Positions 1-5,934 of a stretch of DNA of 10,781 nucleotides are shown piece after piece (the stretch's first letter is position 1; each line of letters begins with the position of its first letter). A program made the position numbers and the translations under genes. The notes beneath the pieces are model-generated. The model saw only the letters and a program-made list of their open reading frames with translations, searched no databases and had not been told where the DNA came from. Origin of the DNA: an uncultured Pseudomonadales bacterium (GTDB lineage Bacteria; Pseudomonadota; Gammaproteobacteria; Pseudomonadales; Cellvibrionaceae); contig CALIUX010000145.1 in assembly GCA_938048505.1 (NCBI GenBank), positions 1-10,781 on the forward strand. The letters are read 5' to 3'.

Positions 1-1
1 T

Positions 2-388
2 GTCGACAAAATTAAAGACGCATTGCCCGATGTTAAAATACCTGCCATAGGTAAGGATGAAGGTAACCCAACCACCGTTTACAAATGGACAGATAGCAAC
101 GGCGTAACACACTACACTCAGGATGAGCCCACAACTCAACCAGCAAAAGCACTCACCGTTGACCCCAATACCAATATTATTCAAAGCGATGCGCTACCGT
201 CGCAACCAACCCCCAAAGAAGCACCCACTAAAGCTGAGGCAGACTATGCACCCGCACCAAAGCCCATACTAACGCTACCAACGCCAAGTAATACCAAGCA
301 GTTGATTGAAGATGCAAAGCACGTTCAAACATTAATGAATGAACGTGCAGCAAAAATAGACGCTGCCGCAGGGGAAAGTGCTCGCTAG
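2..388 (+). CDS. DUF4124 domain protein, 5'-truncated by the window edge
   Basis: The frame is open from base 2 to a TAG at 386-388, giving 128 visible residues. A TTG at 23 could be read as a start, but the frame continues upstream of it (VDKIKDA before LPDVKIP), so the true start almost certainly lies outside the window. The segment VYKWTDSNGVTHYTQDEP is a typical DUF4124 core: a Tyr-Lys-Trp strand, a Gly turn and an aromatic strand ending near a Pro. DUF4124 is common in gammaproteobacterial envelope proteins, often after a signal peptide, and has no established biochemical function. The rest is Pro/Thr/Ala-rich linker ending in a short charged helix-like tail (MNERAAKIDAAAGESAR). The signal peptide, if any, is not visible. 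The gene converges on the PilZ gene, and I saw no clear hairpin terminator behind it. The domain call is firm and the role unknown. Confidence 0.8.
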   Translation, partial: VDKIKDALPDVKIPAIGKDEGNPTTVYKWTDSNGVTHYTQDEPTTQPAKALTVDPNTNIIQSDALPSQPTPKEAPTKAEADYAPAPKPILTLPTPSNTKQLIEDAKHVQTLMNERAAKIDAAAGESAR

Positions 389-427
389 ATATTATTGAAT
401 AGGCTATTGCTGAGTAAGTACCGACTC

Positions 428-492
428 TTAACGATGAGCATGGATTACTATGAGCAGCTATTACTGTAGGCCGCTATTACGATGGGCAATCA
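428..492. repeat. Degenerate ~16-nt tandem repeat, four units
   Basis: Four successive units begin TTA at 428, 445, 461 and 477. The last three are exactly 16 nt long (TTACTATGAGCAGCTA, TTACTGTAGGCCGCTA, TTACGATGGGCAATCA) and the first is 17 nt (TTAACGATGAGCATGGA). They share TTAC, a central ATG/GTAG and a GC pair near the end. The array fills the gap between two convergent genes. It has no coding frame, and no function is assigned. Confidence 0.45.
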
Positions 493-517
493 ATTTTAAG
501 CACTCTAAAACAAATAC

Positions 518-919
518 TTAATCACAGCGTGCATCATCCATCATCTCAGATAAAACGCGCTGAGATAATTGCATGCCACACGCACCTTTATTTACATGTG
601 ATGCAATAAAATCATGCAAATGTTTGAGCGATTCTTTATCAGTATTGGTACAGTGAAACCCCAATGTGCAATGACCACTATGAATCAACGTGGCATGCAT
701 CAAGACTTTCCTATTACCATCAAGATGCAGCTCAGCCAAACACGGCATATCACTACGCAGACGGTATTCTTTGGGCGTCTTGGCTAAAAAACCGTTGAGC
801 GATAGATCAACTAGCTCTGCATGATAGCGCTCTTCATTCTGAGAGATCAGTACCTTCGCAGACCCTAGTGCAGTTTCCTTTAAAAGGATTCGACATGCTT
901 GCCGCCGATCATCCGGCAT
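518..919 (-). CDS. Single-domain PilZ c-di-GMP-binding protein (PA4608-like)
   Basis: This is a stand-alone PilZ domain of 133 residues from the preferred start. Both c-di-GMP contact motifs are present: RxxxR at R6-R10 (RQACR) and the D/NxSxxG motif at D38-G43 (DLSLNG). A later beta strand, HCTLGFHC, is followed by a C-terminal helix (ESLKHLHDFIASH). The layout resembles P. aeruginosa PA4608, a small soluble c-di-GMP receptor, so it probably acts in the cytoplasm by changing shape on ligand binding and passing the signal to an unknown partner. No catalytic or membrane segment is present. The ATG at 917-919 is preferred over the ATG at 929-931 because GGAG sits six bases upstream of the former, while nothing comparable precedes the latter. 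The family call is secure; the output process cannot be read from the sequence. Confidence 0.88.
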   Translation of the reverse strand: MPDDRRQACRILLKETALGSAKVLISQNEERYHAELVDLSLNGFLAKTPKEYRLRSDMPCLAELHLDGNRKVLMHATLIHSGHCTLGFHCTNTDKESLKHLHDFIASHVNKGACGMQLSQRVLSEMMDDARCD

Positions 920-924
920 ACTAA

Positions 925-929
925 TCTCC
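925..929 (-). promoter_or_regulatory. Shine-Dalgarno site deciding the PilZ gene start
   Basis: On the - strand the sequence is ATGGAGATTAGTATG. GGAG lies six bases before the second ATG and overlaps the first ATG. This supports translation from 919 rather than 931 and removes four N-terminal residues from the longest frame. Confidence 0.6.
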
Positions 930-1062
930 ATACAGAAAATCTTGGCTTATCAATTAAAGTGATGCTTATGCACATATCAATAAACAATCTTGATGATGCG
1001 CTGCATGAAGTATAGGAGGGATTAGCTGCCAAGCAAATGTGACTGCCATATTTTTAAAAGAA

Positions 1063-1129
1063 GGCCTTGCGTAAACAATCAGGTAATCCTTTACCTTTTC
1101 ATTAGAAATAGCATTTTGAGCGCAAGACC
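1063..1129. repeat. Branched inverted repeat with an internal hairpin
   Basis: GGCCTTGCG at 1063-1071 pairs with CGCAAGACC at 1121-1129, eight of nine positions. Inside it, AGGTAA at 1081-1086 and TTACCT at 1091-1096 form a perfect hairpin with loop TCCT. A T-rich stretch follows the inner hairpin on the + strand, but it is too short and broken for a confident terminator. The structure lies in the 282-bp gene-free gap between the PilZ gene and ettA. It could be a folded non-coding relic or part of a mobile repeat. Function unknown. Confidence 0.35.
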
Positions 1130-1140
1130 CAGCATATTAC

Positions 1141-1201
1141 TCAGGGGTCAGACCAAGCTTATAACTCAAATAGGGGAAGATACTTTTATTTATAAGCTTG
1201 G
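1141..1201. repeat. Palindromic intergenic repeat, possible mobile repeat relic
   Basis: CCAAGCTTATAA at 1153-1164 and TTATAAGCTTGG at 1190-1201 form a perfect 12-bp inverted repeat around a 25-nt spacer. Just before it, GGTC-A-GACC (1146-1154) is a second small palindrome within TCAGGGGTCAGACC. From memory, GGGGTCAGACC motifs recur in dispersed intergenic repeats of gammaproteobacteria, often near IS200-like or REP-associated transposases; this cannot be confirmed here. The hairpin starts 12 nt beyond the ettA stop. It could slow transcription there, but no T-run follows it on the - strand, so it is not a canonical terminator. Confidence 0.45.
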
Positions 1202-1213
1202 CACCTACCTGTA

Positions 1214-2878
1214 TTAATTTTTAAGCGGCTTATACTTCACTCGCTTAGGTTGTGAATTATTGCCTTTTCGCTTAACGAGATCATCGTGATACTCGCTATA
1301 ATTTCCTTCAAAAAAGACAATTTCACTTTCGTCTTCATAAGCCAAAATATGGGTTGCAACACGATCTAAGAACCAGCGATCGTGTGAAATAATTAATGCG
1401 CAACCGGGGAAGTTTGTGACCGCTTCTTCCAATGCTCGCAAGGTTTCGATATCCAAGTCATTAGACGGCTCATCGAGTAACAGAACGTTAGCGCCTTGTT
1501 TTAACGTATTCGCTAAATGTAGGCGTCCTCGCTCACCCCCAGACAACTCCCCTACGCGCTTCTGCTGGTCAGTGCCTTTGAAGTTAAAACGACCCACATA
1601 AGAACGTGAGCTAACTTCGTAATTACCAATCTTGAGAATATCCGCTCCACCCGAAATAGCTTCCCAAACATTTTGGTCATCTTCTAAGTTTTCACGACCT
1701 TGCTCAACATATGCAACTTTAACGGTATCACCTAAAACTACTTCGCCACTATCAGGCTGTTCTGCACCGGCAATCATACGAAACAGTGTTGATTTACCCG
1801 CGCCATTACCGCCCACAATACCAACGATCGCCCCCTTCGGGACACTAAAGCTTAAATCATCAATCAATAAGCGGTCGCCAAACCCCTTACTCACATTATG
1901 AAATTCAATAACTTTGTCACCTAAGCGCTCACCAGGTGGAATATAGATCTCGTTAGTTTCATTACGGGTTTGAAAGTCTTGGCTTTGCATTTCTTCAAAG
2001 CGAGCCAAACGCGCTTTGCTTTTAGCTTGACGACCTTTGGGGTTTTGGCGTGCCCACTCCAATTCAGATTTCATTGCTTTCTGGCGAGCGACTTCTGTGC
2101 GTTGCTCTTGCGCTAGACGCGCTTCTTTTTGCTCAAGCCAGTTAGAGTAATTCCCTTCATAAGGAATACCATGGCCACGATCAAGCTCGAGTATCCAATT
2201 GGCTGCATTATCCAAAAAATAGCGGTCATGCGTAATAGCCACAACAGTACCGGCAAACTCATGTAAAAACTGCTCTAACCAATAAACCGATTCCGCATCC
2301 AAGTGGTTTGTCGGCTCATCTAATAACAGCATATCAGGGCGAGATAACAGTAAACGACACAATGCAACGCGGCGTTTTTCACCCCCCGACAATTTTGTTA
2401 CATCGGCATCCCACGGCGGTAAACGGAGCGAATCGGCTGCGATCTCTAAAGTATGATTGAGGTTATGTGCATCCCATGCTTGAATAATGTCTTCGCACTT
2501 GGCCTGTTTTTTCGCCAAGGCGTCAAAATCGGCATCAGGCTCAGCATAAGCGGCGTAAACAGCATCTAGATCCGCCAACGCCTGTATGGCTTCCTGCATA
2601 CCTTCTTCGACATTACCGCGTACATCTTTATCAGGGTTAAGTTGCGGTTCCTGTGGTAAGTAACCGACTTTGATATCGGGCATTGGGCGCGCTTCGCCCT
2701 GAATGTCGGTATCAATGCCCGCCATAATGCGTAAAAGTGTTGATTTACCTGCACCATTTAAACCCAATACACCAATCTTGGCGCCAGGGAAAAATGAAAG
2801 AGAGATATCTTTTAAAATCTCACGTTTAGGGGGAACAATTTTGCTCACCCTATTCATGGTATAAACATATTGCGCCAT
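1214..2878 (-). CDS. ettA: Energy-dependent translational throttle protein EttA (ABC-F)
   Basis: This is a cytoplasmic ABC-F ATPase of 554 residues without membrane segments (E. coli EttA is about 555). In E. coli, EttA binds the ribosomal E site and adjusts entry into elongation according to the ATP/ADP ratio. ABC domain 1 has Walker A GLNGAGKST (39-47), signature LSGGE (163-167) and Walker B LLLDEPTNHLD with catalytic Glu188. The charged linker at about 245-305 (LEWARQ..GRQAKSKARLARFEE) matches the P-site tRNA interaction motif. ABC domain 2 has Walker A GGNGAGKST (356-364), signature LSGGE (445-449) and Glu470; both Glu numbers match E. coli. Two small departures are Gly357 where E. coli has Pro, and Ser472 in DEPSND instead of DEPTND. 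The start at ATG 2876-2878 gives the family N-terminus MAQYVYTM; a TTG 15 bases upstream is rejected. AGG lies nine bases before the ATG. Confidence 0.97.
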   Translation of the reverse strand: MAQYVYTMNRVSKIVPPKREILKDISLSFFPGAKIGVLGLNGAGKSTLLRIMAGIDTDIQGEARPMPDIKVGYLPQEPQLNPDKDVRGNVEEGMQEAIQALADLDAVYAAYAEPDADFDALAKKQAKCEDIIQAWDAHNLNHTLEIAADSLRLPPWDADVTKLSGGEKRRVALCRLLLSRPDMLLLDEPTNHLDAESVYWLEQFLHEFAGTVVAITHDRYFLDNAANWILELDRGHGIPYEGNYSNWLEQKEARLAQEQRTEVARQKAMKSELEWARQNPKGRQAKSKARLARFEEMQSQDFQTRNETNEIYIPPGERLGDKVIEFHNVSKGFGDRLLIDDLSFSVPKGAIVGIVGGNGAGKSTLFRMIAGAEQPDSGEVVLGDTVKVAYVEQGRENLEDDQNVWEAISGGADILKIGNYEVSSRSYVGRFNFKGTDQQKRVGELSGGERGRLHLANTLKQGANVLLLDEPSNDLDIETLRALEEAVTNFPGCALIISHDRWFLDRVATHILAYEDESEIVFFEGNYSEYHDDLVKRKGNNSQPKRVKYKPLKN

Positions 2879-2986
2879 AGGAAAAGGCCTCAAAAAAATA
2901 ACAATTCGGAAGAAAGATTAATGGCGCGAAGAGTACTGAGCAACGCGCTCGATTGCAAATTAGGGGAAGCGATCAACACGCCAAAG

Positions 2987-4255
2987 CTATTGCCACTCGA
3001 TCGCAATACGCTTAATCGTTAAATCGATTTCTTTAAACAATTCTGGTGTAAACCCTCTGCTGGGGAAATTTCGCACTACATGGCCAAATGTGGCAAAGTC
3101 TGCATCGGTATTGCGATCTCCAAGTGTCTCAGCCAAGATTTGTAGCGTATCAATATTGATGCTCGATAAGGCATCACGACTATTAACCTCTTTGCTAAAA
3201 CGATCCGTTTCATAAAACACCATTGCATTCACAGGAATACGCACTGTGATCCAACGATCGAAGTTAATGGAATCGATACGAATATAGCGCTCTGCAACGG
3301 CGTCAATACTGCCTTCACTGCGGTCACCTTCAGAGCGAGGGGAAAGAAGTGAAACAGAAAAAACAGCTTGTGATTGATCGAGATTTTGCACTTCAGTAGG
3401 TGTTAAAGAGGGGAAGTTCATTTGAATATCGGCGGTACTGGGTAAACGGGTCAGTTCACTATTCACCTTAAGCGTTAGCACAATCGCAAGCGGGTCAGAG
3501 AACGTTTTATTCTCATTAATAATATTCGCTTCAAAACCATTGGGGTGCTGCGCATTAAAATCACCCAGCTTTTTGACCAATACCGCTCGCATTGTTTGCG
3601 CACCATCGCACGTCTCATCTGCCGTGATAACACCCGGGATGTGATAGCGCGAGGCAGAGCCATCTAATAGATCATAAGGCGATTGGGTAATATCACTGAT
3701 CTGATTAAAACCTGTCAGGCTGCCTTCCACAGAGCCATTAACATCATCAAAAATAGTTGTGATATTGGCAGCTAGACTTTCACTAGGCATGCACTGTGTA
3801 TCGCGAGTCGCCGAGAAGGTTGGGTTATTTTCCGAACCACCCTCCTCACTAGAAGGCCCAGTACTTGAAGCTGCGCTAGAAGAAAAAGATGGAGCATTGC
3901 TTGAGGCTGCGCTAGAAAAAGAGGGAGTATTGGAAAATGTAACGCTACTGGAGCTCGAAGCAGCATTAACTAAGATCGACGAAGATGATGCAGTCACCGT
4001 CGCGGATGAAATGATAGGGTCTGATGAAGCAATCAAAACCGGCGATGAAGAAGCTGAGGAAGCCGACCCGATCGACTCAGCCGGTGCACTTGAATTGGGA
4101 AGCAGGGTAATGTCACTGCTAACAGCCCCCGTCTGGTTAGGGCTAGGTTTAAAGCCGCTCCGCGAACTGCACCCCATCTGAGTCAGGCTCATCAATAGGC
4201 ATAAACACACTAAAGCATTTCTAGCCCAGCTTGTGATTTTCACAACCCTTTTCAT
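2987..4255 (-). CDS. Ser-rich tethered lipoprotein of unknown function
   Basis: I do not recognise a named family. The 422-residue protein starts with a basic n-region (MKRVVKITSWAR), a hydrophobic stretch (ALVCLCLLMSL) and QMGC, which fits a lipobox with lipidated Cys29. Ser30 follows, so sorting to the outer membrane is expected. The -3 residue is Gln rather than the usual Leu. Residues of about 43-145 form a Ser/Ala/Pro/Thr linker with runs of Ser. The folded part (about 150-422) has only two Cys, 155 and 216, which could form a disulfide. It ends in strands such as RWITVRIPV, DTLQILAETLG and LTIKRIAIEW, a pattern resembling beta-sandwich carbohydrate-binding domains. That resemblance is by eye only. 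GGGG five bases before the ATG supports the start. It lies upstream of ettA on the same strand with a 108-bp gap and diverges from glyA. No terminator was seen after it. Confidence 0.75.
   Translation of the reverse strand: MKRVVKITSWARNALVCLCLLMSLTQMGCSSRSGFKPSPNQTGAVSSDITLLPNSSAPAESIGSASSASSSPVLIASSDPIISSATVTASSSSILVNAASSSSSVTFSNTPSFSSAASSNAPSFSSSAASSTGPSSEEGGSENNPTFSATRDTQCMPSESLAANITTIFDDVNGSVEGSLTGFNQISDITQSPYDLLDGSASRYHIPGVITADETCDGAQTMRAVLVKKLGDFNAQHPNGFEANIINENKTFSDPLAIVLTLKVNSELTRLPSTADIQMNFPSLTPTEVQNLDQSQAVFSVSLLSPRSEGDRSEGSIDAVAERYIRIDSINFDRWITVRIPVNAMVFYETDRFSKEVNSRDALSSINIDTLQILAETLGDRNTDADFATFGHVVRNFPSRGFTPELFKEIDLTIKRIAIEWQ
3864..3932 (-). repeat. Imperfect direct repeat within the Ser-rich linker
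   Basis: Positions 3864-3899 and 3900-3932 are near copies, both beginning CTTGA(A/G)GCTGCGCTAGAA on the + strand and differing by a 3-bp indel and a few substitutions. On the coding strand they give NTPSFSSAASS and NAPSFSSSAASS. Slippage-type duplication in a low-complexity tether explains this, and the linker length is likely to vary between strains. Confidence 0.6.
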
Positions 4256-4587
4256 TTGATCCCCTTACCGATGGTTTTTATCACTGTATCAACAGAACAT
4301 TATTACGCAATTAGACCTTATAAGCAGTAGATAAAACCGTTTTTATTCTCATTTACGCTCAGTTCAAAGGGGTAAACAGGCTCATGTTCACGCTAAGCTA
4401 TTCGCCAAATAGCGTGCGCAAAACAAGTTTATACAAGCCATAACGCATTCGATCTGAACTTACAGTTTATTCAACAAATTAGTGTACAATTACGCACCTT
4501 ATTTTTTGTTCCAATTGTTGTGCTAAATGTTGTTGCCACTGTTGCCGCTGCTACCAGCTCAGCGCCATAGCTGTTACGAGGATTGCC
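4256..4587. other. 332-bp divergent intergenic region upstream of glyA
   Basis: This gap must hold the promoters for the - strand lipoprotein and + strand glyA. The only promoter-like element I can name on the glyA side is TACAAT at 4485-4490, a good -10 match without a convincing -35 at the right spacing. A transcript from there would carry a leader of roughly 90 nt with a T-rich start, a Leu-Leu-Pro repeat frame and a small hairpin, CAGCT (4555-4559) with AGCTG (4569-4573), just before the glyA ribosome site. On the lipoprotein side I see no clear promoter. No tRNA, known riboswitch or operator is recognisable. Confidence 0.5.
4485..4490 (+). promoter_or_regulatory. Possible -10 element for glyA (TACAAT)
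   Basis: TACAAT matches the sigma70 -10 consensus at five of six positions, about 100 bases before the glyA ATG. No -35 hexamer with 16-18 bp spacing is convincing; CTTACA at 4459-4464 is 20 bp away. It is tentative and rests on one hexamer. Confidence 0.25.
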
Positions 4588-4595
4588 ATGTTTGA
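4527..4595 (+). CDS. Possible 22-residue leader peptide overlapping the glyA start
   Basis: An ATG at 4527 opens a 22-codon frame that begins [12 protein letters not shown] and ends at TGA 4593-4595, overlapping the first eight bases of glyA in another frame. The nine-base unit Leu-Leu-Pro occurs three times in a row (4530-4556), and every difference between copies is synonymous (TTG/CTG/CTA for Leu, CCA/CCG for Pro). That is what a translated repeat would show, and the stop/start overlap would allow translational coupling. Against it, no Shine-Dalgarno sequence precedes the ATG (GTTGTGCTAA), it is very short, and chance cannot be excluded. No known leader family is recognised. Confidence 0.25.
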   Translation: MLLPLLPLLPAQRHSCYEDCHV

Positions 4596-5853
4596 TAAAA
4601 CCCAAAATGTTGCGGATTTCGACCCAGAAATCTGGGACTCAGTACAAAACGAAAGTCGCCGCCAAGAAGAGCATATCGAGTTGATCGCGAGCGAAAACTA
4701 TACTAGCCCAATGGTCATGGCGGTTCAGGGTACTAAGCTCACCAACAAATATGCAGAAGGTTACCCAGGCAAGCGTTACTACGGCGGTTGTGAGTATGTC
4801 GATAAGTCTGAAGCACTCGCCATCGAACGCGCCAAAGAGCTCTTTGGCGCAGACTATGCCAATGTACAACCACACTCTGGCTCACAAGCGAATGCTGCGG
4901 TTTATGCTGCATTATGTAAGCCGGGTGATACAGTTTTGGGCATGAGCTTAGCGCATGGCGGCCACCTTACCCACGGCGCTAAAGTCAGCTTTTCAGGTAA
5001 GTACTACAATGCGGTTCAATACGGATTGAACCCCGATACTGGCTTGATTGATTATGATGAAGTTGAGCGTTTAGCCCTTGAGCACAAACCCACTATGATT
5101 GTGGCAGGCTTCTCTGCTTATTCTCAAGTCGTGGACTGGCAGCGTTTTCGTGATATTGCCGATAAGATTGGCGCGTACTTGCTAGTCGATATGGCACATG
5201 TAGCAGGTCTTGTTGCAGCAGGCGAATACCCAAATCCCGTTCAAATCGCAGACGTTACGACGTCAACAACGCATAAAACCTTGCGTGGCCCACGCGGTGG
5301 CATCATCTTAGCCAAAGCTAATGAAGAAGTTGAAAAGAAGCTGAATTCAGCGGTTTTCCCAGGCGGCCAAGGTGGCCCATTAATGCATGTGATTGCAGCC
5401 AAAGCGGTTAGCTTTAAAGAAGCAATGGGTGATGACTACAAAGCCTATCAAGCACAGGTTAAAGCCAATGCAAAAGCCATGGCTAAAGTGTTTATGGCAC
5501 GCGGTTTAAATATTGTTTCAGGCGGCACCGAAAACCATTTGATGCTCGTTGACCTCATTGGTAAAGAGTACACCGGTAAAGATGCCGATGCGGCGCTAGG
5601 CGAAGCCAACATTACGGTGAATAAAAACTCTGTCCCAAATGATCCACGCTCACCTTTTGTCACATCAGGCTTACGTGTTGGTACACCCGCTATTACCACT
5701 CGCGGTTTTAAAGAAGCCGAGTGTGAGCAATTAGCTAACTGGATGGTAGATGTATTAGATAGCCTTGAAAAAGGCGATTCAGAAGCCGTTATTGCCAGTG
5801 TTAAATCACAAGTGTTAGCACTATGCGCTCAATTCCCTGTTTACGGCGAATAA
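4588..5853 (+). CDS. glyA: Serine hydroxymethyltransferase
   Basis: This cytoplasmic PLP enzyme interconverts serine plus tetrahydrofolate with glycine plus 5,10-methylene-tetrahydrofolate, the main source of one-carbon units. The length of 421 residues is close to E. coli GlyA (417). The N-terminal [11 protein letters not shown] motif, [18 protein letters not shown] and the PLP site are all present. Lys230 in [12 protein letters not shown] forms the Schiff base, and Asp201 and His204 in [11 protein letters not shown] contact the cofactor; these are one residue off E. coli numbering. The C-terminal [13 protein letters not shown] motif is complete. The ATG is preceded by GAGG with six bases of spacing. 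The gene stands alone between a divergent lipoprotein gene and its own strong terminator, so it is probably monocistronic apart from the possible leader peptide. No glycine riboswitch is recognisable upstream, and PurR/MetR sites were not identified. Confidence 0.98.
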   Translation: MFDKTQNVADFDPEIWDSVQNESRRQEEHIELIASENYTSPMVMAVQGTKLTNKYAEGYPGKRYYGGCEYVDKSEALAIERAKELFGADYANVQPHSGSQANAAVYAALCKPGDTVLGMSLAHGGHLTHGAKVSFSGKYYNAVQYGLNPDTGLIDYDEVERLALEHKPTMIVAGFSAYSQVVDWQRFRDIADKIGAYLLVDMAHVAGLVAAGEYPNPVQIADVTTSTTHKTLRGPRGGIILAKANEEVEKKLNSAVFPGGQGGPLMHVIAAKAVSFKEAMGDDYKAYQAQVKANAKAMAKVFMARGLNIVSGGTENHLMLVDLIGKEYTGKDADAALGEANITVNKNSVPNDPRSPFVTSGLRVGTPAITTRGFKEAECEQLANWMVDVLDSLEKGDSEAVIASVKSQVLALCAQFPVYGE

Positions 5854-5870
5854 TCTGCACATAACACTTC

Positions 5871-5898
5871 AAAAGGCGGCCCTTTGGTCGCCTTTTTT
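5871..5898 (+). terminator. Intrinsic terminator of glyA
   Basis: AAAAGGCGGCC (5871-5881) pairs with GGTCGCCTTTT (5886-5896) around a four-base loop CTTT, an 11-bp stem with one G-T pair. A run of six T follows the GC part of the stem. It begins 18 bases after the glyA stop. The A-run on the other side would give some activity in the reverse direction. Confidence 0.92.
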
Positions 5899-5934
5899 AT
5901 TGCAGCATACTGTATTGCGAATGAAAGATACCCT

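Noticed and set aside
1063..1201. Integron attC site in the PilZ-ettA gap
   Set aside because: The inverted repeats lack the GTTRRRY/RYYYAAC core boxes expected at the ends of an attC site, and no integrase or cassette gene is present.
2879..2893. Upstream TTG extension of EttA by five residues
   Set aside because: EttA homologues begin MAQxVYTM, matching the ATG at 2876-2878, which has an AGG nine bases upstream.
2894..2986. Terminator after the lipoprotein gene
   Set aside because: Only very short stems such as GAGC/GCTC occur and no T-run follows on the - strand.
3759..4181. 140-codon + strand frame opposite the lipoprotein, rich in Glu/Ala/Leu
   Set aside because: It is the mirror of the Ser-rich linker: repeated Ser codons read as Glu/Ala/Leu on the other strand. 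The - strand frame has a signal peptide, lipobox and ribosome site; this one has none.
4456..4587. Glycine riboswitch upstream of glyA
   Set aside because: I could not find the conserved aptamer core or tandem arrangement; the leader is short and T/Leu-codon-rich instead.
5884..5934. Upstream TTG extension of RecQ by 17 residues
   Set aside because: The TTG lies in the loop/stem of the glyA terminator, and the family N-terminus begins near [15 protein letters not shown].
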